A stretch of DNA of 64,000 bases, from the NCBI RefSeq assembly GCF_030546645.1, contig NZ_JAUOTO010000001.1, forward strand, positions 744,001 to 808,000, written 5' to 3'. This document shows, piece after piece, positions 59,775 to 64,000 of this stretch (the stretch's first letter is position 1; each line of letters starts with the position of its first letter). The DNA comes from Flavitalea plasmicola. GTDB lineage: Bacteria > Bacteroidota > Bacteroidia > Chitinophagales > Chitinophagaceae. Both the position numbers and the translations under genes were made by a program. The notes under the pieces are model-generated. The model searched no databases and was not told where the DNA came from. It was given only the letters and a program-made list of their open reading frames with translations.

Positions 59775-60584
59775 ATGGAATTCAAGAGCCAATATATTAC
59801 CCCTGATATTAAGCTGTCAAACTACGATGGTAAGTTATTTAAGACAGAAGTAATGTTCGAGCAACATATACTGGTCTGGTTTATCTCGGGGGAAACAAAA
59901 ATTGTGCAAAATGATGCCACCTACACTTTTGGGACAGGCGACATCTTCCTGATCCCCAGAAATCAATTGGCAACCATTATCAATTATCCCAAGGACGGGC
60001 AGCCACATAAGACGGTCGCCATGCATCTTACGAAAGAGCGGCTGAAAAATTACTACACCAGGCATAAAGCCGTCGGAAAGCCATCGCCTGGTCAAAAGCT
60101 GCGTAAATTCTCTAAACATCCTTTGCTGGAAAGCTGCCTGGCCTCACTCATCCCTTATTTCGATCTGTCCGAAGGCCTGCCCGAAAATATCGCTGATATA
60201 AAAATTGAAGAGGCTATCAGCGTTCTAAGAGCCATTGATAAGGATATGGATAGTTTACTTGCCAATTTCGAAGAACCCGGCAAAATTGATCTTACGGATT
60301 TTATGGAACGAAATTTTAAGTTCAATATGACAATGGAGAAGTTCTGCTATCTGACAGGACGGAGCCTGTCTACTTTTAGAAGGGATTTTAAAAAGATATA
60401 TAAGAAGAACCCGCAGGCATGGCTGATGGAGCGACGATTGGAATTGGCCCATTATGAACTTTCAGAAAAGCACGGCAAACCCTCGGAGATATATTATGAA
60501 GTAGGATTTGAGAATTTATCACATTTCTCCTATGCTTTTAAAAAATATTTTGGATATTCCCCAAGTGAGCTGGTCAACCGTTGA
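59775..60584 (+). CDS. AraC-family regulator
   Basis: 269 residues from ATG 59775 (MEFKSQYITPDIKL). An N-terminal cupin-like sensor (ILVWFISGETKIVQNDATYTFG) and a C-terminal AraC domain (about 170-269) with FCYLTGRSLSTFRRDFKKIY and IYYEVGFENLSHFSYAFKKYFGYSP. The type resembles ExsA-like regulators. It is 28 bp after the SDR gene but has its own -7 box. It converges with the epoxide-hydrolase-like gene, 3 bp apart. Confidence 0.9.
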   Translation: MEFKSQYITPDIKLSNYDGKLFKTEVMFEQHILVWFISGETKIVQNDATYTFGTGDIFLIPRNQLATIINYPKDGQPHKTVAMHLTKERLKNYYTRHKAVGKPSPGQKLRKFSKHPLLESCLASLIPYFDLSEGLPENIADIKIEEAISVLRAIDKDMDSLLANFEEPGKIDLTDFMERNFKFNMTMEKFCYLTGRSLSTFRRDFKKIYKKNPQAWLMERRLELAHYELSEKHGKPSEIYYEVGFENLSHFSYAFKKYFGYSPSELVNR

Positions 60585-60587
60585 CAA

Positions 60588-61640
60588 CTAGAATCCATCA
60601 ACTTCGATGACCGCATCGGCAAACGCTTTTGGCGCTTCCTGCGGTACGTTGTGACCGATGCCTGGTAGGATCCGGTGCGAATATTTCCCCGAAAATTTCC
60701 CGGCATACGATTTCCCGTCCGCAGCTGCGCCATCGAAATCACTGGCAATGGTAATGGTTGGCACGGTGATGACAGGCATTTCGCTCAGCTTTTTTTCCAG
60801 ATCGTCGTATTGTGGATCGCCTTTCGCCAGGCTGAGGCGCCAGCGGTAATTATGGATCACGATGGCAACATGATCAGGGTTATTGAACGCGGCCGCGATG
60901 CGCTCGAAAGTCGCATCATCGAACTTCCATGTTGGCGAGGCGATGGTCCAGATAAGCTTGGCAAAATCGTGGCGGTTGGCATCGTAGCCGAGACGGCCGC
61001 GCTCAGTGGCAAAATAATACTGGTACCACCATCCTAATTCAGCCTTTGGCGGCAATGGCTTTGCATTGGCTTCCAGGTTGACGATGATATACCCGCTCAC
61101 GGCAACAAGGGCTTTGCAGCGTTCGGGCCAGAGTGCTGCAAGGATATCAGCCGTCCTTGCGCCCCAATCAAATCCGGCAATGATGGCTTTTTCGATCTTC
61201 AAGGCATCCATCAAGGCGATGGTATCGAGGGCAAGCGCGGCTTGTTGACCGTTCCGGAAGGTTTCAGGTGAAAGGAACCGGGTCGTGCCATAGCCGCGCA
61301 GGTAGGGGATGATCACCCTATAGCCCTTTGACGCCAGCAAGGGGGCAACATCAGCATAGCTGTGGATATCGTAGGGCCAGCCATGGAGAAGGATGACCAC
61401 TGGACCGTTGGCCGGGCCGGCTTCGGCATAGCCGATATTCAATACGCCGGCATCGATCTGCTTCAGAGGACCGAACGACGGATCAGCGGCGGATTTGATG
61501 GTTGATGCGTCCCCGGGTTTGCCCGTTCCTGCTTGTGCGGCTACGGTGTCCAGGATGCCTAATTGTGCGCCGGTGAGTGTAATTGCCGCTGTGGCCGCCG
61601 TGCCGAGAAAGTGGCGTCGACTTTGATTTTCAAGATACAT
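60588..61640 (-). CDS. Exported epoxide-hydrolase-like alpha/beta hydrolase
   Basis: 350 residues with a Tat signal (NQSRRHFLGTAATAAITLTG). The alpha/beta-hydrolase fold has oxyanion motif HGWPYD, nucleophile Asp in AGFDWGARTADIL (Sm-x-D-W-G type of epoxide hydrolases and haloalkane dehalogenases), and the base His in PGIGHNVPQEAP. It probably hydrolyses epoxides or similar electrophiles in the periplasm. It is the last gene of the minus-strand run that includes Ohr, redoxin, tautomerase and YceI genes, after a hairpin. Confidence 0.9.
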   Translation of the reverse strand: MYLENQSRRHFLGTAATAAITLTGAQLGILDTVAAQAGTGKPGDASTIKSAADPSFGPLKQIDAGVLNIGYAEAGPANGPVVILLHGWPYDIHSYADVAPLLASKGYRVIIPYLRGYGTTRFLSPETFRNGQQAALALDTIALMDALKIEKAIIAGFDWGARTADILAALWPERCKALVAVSGYIIVNLEANAKPLPPKAELGWWYQYYFATERGRLGYDANRHDFAKLIWTIASPTWKFDDATFERIAAAFNNPDHVAIVIHNYRWRLSLAKGDPQYDDLEKKLSEMPVITVPTITIASDFDGAAADGKSYAGKFSGKYSHRILPGIGHNVPQEAPKAFADAVIEVDGF

Positions 61641-61672
61641 TTTAATGAATTTTAGGTGCTTGCAATTTTAGA

Positions 61673-61693
61673 CCAGGCCCCACCAGGGCCTGG
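61673..61693. terminator. GC-rich hairpin after the Ohr gene
   Basis: CCAGGCCC-cacca-GGGCCTGG is an 8-bp stem with a 5-nt loop, 11 bp downstream (minus strand) of the Ohr stop. It may terminate or attenuate transcription into the hydrolase gene. No U-run follows, so the role is uncertain. Confidence 0.5.
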
Positions 61694-61703
61694 CGGTAAG
61701 TGA

Positions 61704-62147
61704 TCAAACGATGATATTGGTCTCGACATCGACGTTGCCGCGTATAGCCTTGGAATAAGGGCAGGTCTTGTGCCCTGCGTCCACGAGGGCCTGGGCGGTC
61801 TCGCGGTCCAAACCCGGCAGGCTGACGTTAAGCCGCGCCTGGATCGAAAAATCCACCCCCGTCAGCAAAAGGTCTACTTCTGCGTCAATGGCCATGTTCT
61901 CCGGTAGTTCAACCTTCATTTTACGGGCCGCGATACCCATTGCTCCTTCAAAACAGGCAGACCAGCCGGCGGCAAATAATTGTTCAGGGTTGGTGCCGAT
62001 CCCATCGGTGCCGGGTGTGGACAGCTTAATATCCAAATGACCATCCGAGCTTCGGGAGACGCCGTGTTCACGTCCGCCAGTCGTATGGGTCTTGGCCGTG
62101 TATAATACTTTTGTCTTAGACGTTGCATGCGCATGCGTGTGTTCCAT
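61704..62147 (-). CDS. ohr: Organic hydroperoxide resistance protein (Ohr/OsmC family)
   Basis: 147 residues with both redox cysteines in context: FAAGWSACFEGAMG (peroxidatic) and TCPYSKAIRGN (resolving). Ohr reduces organic hydroperoxides using lipoyl thiols in the cytosol. The N-terminal MEHTHAHATSKTKV is slightly longer than usual. No OhrR gene is nearby. It lies 31 bp after the redoxin gene in a minus-strand detoxification run. Confidence 0.92.
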   Translation of the reverse strand: MEHTHAHATSKTKVLYTAKTHTTGGREHGVSRSSDGHLDIKLSTPGTDGIGTNPEQLFAAGWSACFEGAMGIAARKMKVELPENMAIDAEVDLLLTGVDFSIQARLNVSLPGLDRETAQALVDAGHKTCPYSKAIRGNVDVETNIIV

Positions 62148-62178
62148 TGCTTTAGTTTTTAAGATGATTATTATTTAT

Positions 62179-63207
62179 TTAGCCGAAGGTGAAGTCAAAA
62201 ACGGCTACTCCAGGGTCCGAAAACTCTATCTCGAATTCCCGGTCAGTGATGGGCGCAGGTTGCCGGATGACCTGGTACATCCGCTGTCCGGTCACCGTGC
62301 CGTTGCCCTCGCCGTCAACGTCGACTCCATGAGCCGCGCCCGGGGCCTTTCCGTCGATGAGCACACGATACCTCAAAGTAGTCCCCTGCACGGCCGGCCC
62401 CATGATGAGGTTGACATCGCGGGCGTGAAAGCGGTAAACAAGCCGCCCGTTGCCTTCATTCAACACATTACCTTCTCTTCCCATGGTCCAGTTGCCTGCA
62501 AGGGCCCATTGGTTGAGCCGCAATCTCGCAGGGACGGTATACACCTGACGCCGGTCTTCTTTGGCGCCGCCGGGAGATGCAAAATCCACGGTACGCTCAT
62601 AACCCAGAAAATTTTCTGCAGATCCCAGCGTGCTCAGATCGGCGGCGGCTTCGGCGCCGCTAGCATCCACCGGCACCGGCTCATTGCTGACGCCCTTGAC
62701 CCCGGCCTCGGCCAGCAACTGCTGGATCACCTTTTCCGACTGTTCGTAGCTGCCTTCGCCGAACTGGTGATGCCGGATCTGACCCTTTGCATCGACAAAA
62801 TAAAGGGCCGGCCAGTATTCGTTCCGGAAAGCGTTCCATACCGCATAGTTATTGTCCATGGCGATGGGGAAGCCGATCTTCATGTCTTTCGCAGCCCACC
62901 GGACGTTGTCGACCTCTTTCTCGAAGGAGAACTCCGGGGTATGCACACCGATCACCACCAGTCCCTGATCTTTGTATTTTTCGGCCCAGGCCCGGACATA
63001 GGGAAGGGTGCGCCGCCAGTTGATACAGGTGTAAGTCCAGAACTCGACCAGGACGACCTTGCCTCGAAGGTCCGCTGTCGTCAAAGGTTTTGAATTCAGC
63101 CATTGGGTGGCGCCGCTGAAAGAAGGCAGCTTGTCTTTACCGGGCATTGCCCAGGCGATGCCGGCGAGTAATGCAGCGAGGGTCATATAGGTAAGTTTTT
63201 TTAACAT
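62179..63207 (-). CDS. Exported redoxin with one-cysteine CINW motif and C-terminal beta domain
   Basis: 342 residues: a signal peptide (TLAALLAGIAWA), then a TlpA/DipZ-like thioredoxin domain (about 28-170) in which the CxxC site reads TYTCINWRRTLP, so the second cysteine is Trp (C61, W64). A C-terminal beta-sandwich (about 215-342, LRLNQWALAGNWTMGREG) matches the DipZ-type carbohydrate-binding-like extension. With a single cysteine it cannot act as a normal disulfide oxidoreductase; peroxidase-like or mixed-disulfide chemistry is possible. Neighbours are Ohr and tautomerase genes. Confidence 0.87.
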   Translation of the reverse strand: MLKKLTYMTLAALLAGIAWAMPGKDKLPSFSGATQWLNSKPLTTADLRGKVVLVEFWTYTCINWRRTLPYVRAWAEKYKDQGLVVIGVHTPEFSFEKEVDNVRWAAKDMKIGFPIAMDNNYAVWNAFRNEYWPALYFVDAKGQIRHHQFGEGSYEQSEKVIQQLLAEAGVKGVSNEPVPVDASGAEAAADLSTLGSAENFLGYERTVDFASPGGAKEDRRQVYTVPARLRLNQWALAGNWTMGREGNVLNEGNGRLVYRFHARDVNLIMGPAVQGTTLRYRVLIDGKAPGAAHGVDVDGEGNGTVTGQRMYQVIRQPAPITDREFEIEFSDPGVAVFDFTFG

Positions 63208-63223
63208 GGCTCACTGATCTTAT

Positions 63224-63445
63224 TTACTTTTTTCTTTCGGCGGTGATCCCTTTTTTACGAAGGTCCGAGACCAGTTCACCAGCATAACCCCAGTCATCCA
63301 GGTCGTATTCCTGGATGACCACAAAAGTGAGCTGGGGGTCCTTGTTGAGTGTATCGCTGATGAGATCGGTCACCCCCTTGATCAGGGTGGCCTTTTGTTC
63401 GCGGGTAGTGCCTTCGCGGGTAATCTCAATTTTGACGTATGGCAT
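63224..63445 (-). CDS. 4-oxalocrotonate tautomerase-family protein
   Basis: 73 residues beginning MPYVKIEITREGTTREQK. After Met removal Pro1 is the catalytic base, and the TREQKATLIKGVTDLI helix and VVIQEYDLDDWGYAGE segment fit the small tautomerase family. Enol-keto tautomerisation or related chemistry, substrate unknown. It ends 16 bp before the redoxin start. Confidence 0.92.
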   Translation of the reverse strand: MPYVKIEITREGTTREQKATLIKGVTDLISDTLNKDPQLTFVVIQEYDLDDWGYAGELVSDLRKKGITAERKK

Positions 63446-63490
63446 GGTAAAAGACTTTAAAAGTGATAAATGTTTCTTGAGATGCCCTGC

Positions 63491-64000
63491 TTAAGCCGCC
63501 TTGGCGGTCACGAGGACATGTAAGGTGAAGTCATTGAAAATGAGGGTATCGCCGAGATCTTTGAAGAAGTTCCCGCTGCGAAACCGCATGCCGTATTTAG
63601 TGCGGTCGACGATCAGCTTGGCGGAAGCCTGCAGTGTATCGCCATCAATCCCGCCTACTTCCGCATCGAATTCGATGGGATGGCTAATGCCTTTGATGGT
63701 TAGGTTCCCGGCTACATGATAAATACCATCGGATTCCTGCGACACGCTGGTGATCTCCAGGGTTGCCGTGGGATATTGCTCGATGCCGAAGAAATCCTCC
63801 GAAGCCAGGTGCCCGGCGAACTGGGCGTTGGTATTGAGGTCGGTGATATCCAGGATCCTGATGGAGGTCGTGTCGATGGTGAACTTACCACCGGTGAGCT
63901 TGCCATCATTGAATGTAAGAAGACCATCAGCAATGTTGACAGTACCATTGTGTGCACCGGTTACTTTTTTGCCGACCCATTCGATAGAGCTCTTGGCAGA
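63491..64000 (-). CDS. YceI-family protein, 5' end outside the window
   Basis: 170 codons open to the window edge, starting in SAKSSIEWVGKKVTGAHNGT. YceI barrel motifs are KFTIDTTSIRILDITD, FAGHLASEDFFGIEQYPTAT, VAGNLTIKGISHPIEF and KYGMRFRSGNFFKDLGDTL. An internal ATG at 63745 is not the start, because the domain continues in frame upstream. It binds isoprenoid-like lipids in the family, probably periplasmic; the signal peptide is beyond the edge. It ends 45 bp before the tautomerase start and heads the visible part of the detoxification run. Confidence 0.92.
   Translation of the reverse strand, partial: SAKSSIEWVGKKVTGAHNGTVNIADGLLTFNDGKLTGGKFTIDTTSIRILDITDLNTNAQFAGHLASEDFFGIEQYPTATLEITSVSQESDGIYHVAGNLTIKGISHPIEFDAEVGGIDGDTLQASAKLIVDRTKYGMRFRSGNFFKDLGDTLIFNDFTLHVLVTAKAA

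Noticed and set aside
1-64000. tRNA, rRNA, insertion sequences and replication origin
   Set aside because: Reading both strands I found no cloverleaf-like gene, rRNA stretch, transposase or iteron cluster. A covariance-model scan would be decisive.

Overview
This window looks like chromosome of a Bacteroidota bacterium, most likely family Chitinophagaceae (Chitinophaga or Niastella relatives). The inference rests on gene content and expression signals. There is a TonB start of the MEANK...DGRNKEYG type at the left edge, a LytTR/LytS pair, DUF3570/DUF4266, YceI and BON proteins, and many SPII lipoproteins. Start codons mostly lack Shine-Dalgarno sequences, and -7 boxes of the TAnnTTTG type sit close to them. 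I saw no rRNA, tRNA, transposase, phage structural gene or CRISPR array.

Layout. 0-7 kb: partial TonB, a GT35 phosphorylase-like enzyme without the PLP lysine, an orphan PAS histidine kinase, a PPOX-type flavoprotein, a bactofilin-like membrane protein, a triple-BON protein and an alpha/beta hydrolase. 7-16 kb (minus strand): a MacAB-like ABC exporter, phosphoketolase plus acetate kinase (phosphoketolase shunt to acetate with ATP gain), a metallo-beta-lactamase/rhodanese protein and an exported hemerythrin. 16-26 kb (minus): a complete RND efflux system with its AraC regulator, preceded by a thioredoxin/ApbE/DUF4266/DUF3570 cluster that suggests flavin-linked redox work in the envelope. 26-34 kb: outer-membrane protein, a gene relic, TetR-controlled MFS exporter, a YgiB/YgiC-like pair with two more transporters, and a ThuA protein.

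35-45 kb is the most unusual part. A sigma54-type activator is divergent from six co-directional genes: an acidic EFEG-repeat protein with a Gly/Ala/Lys helical stretch, an HEVGH metallopeptidase, a 614-residue unknown, a proline-rich repeat protein ending in an OmpA domain but with no signal peptide, an M20 peptidase and a TIM-barrel amidohydrolase. A near -24/-12 promoter and two inverted repeats lie between the activator and the operon. The block is bracketed by two 137-138 bp elements that fold into the same long hairpin. Their arms differ at nine positions; all nine lie in predicted helices and keep or tolerate pairing, while the internal loops are identical. I take this block as the best candidate for an undescribed system, perhaps a regulated peptide or surface-assembly system with its own processing enzymes. 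The function is inference.

45-64 kb: VOC protein, AraC regulators, LytS/LytTR pair, metallophosphoesterase-YceI-cytochrome c run, short MutS-like ATPase, DinB protein, transsulfuration-type PLP enzyme, two SDRs, envelope proteins, DUF805 protein and an acyltransferase. The window ends with a minus-strand run of detoxification genes (epoxide-hydrolase-like, Ohr, redoxin, tautomerase, partial YceI).
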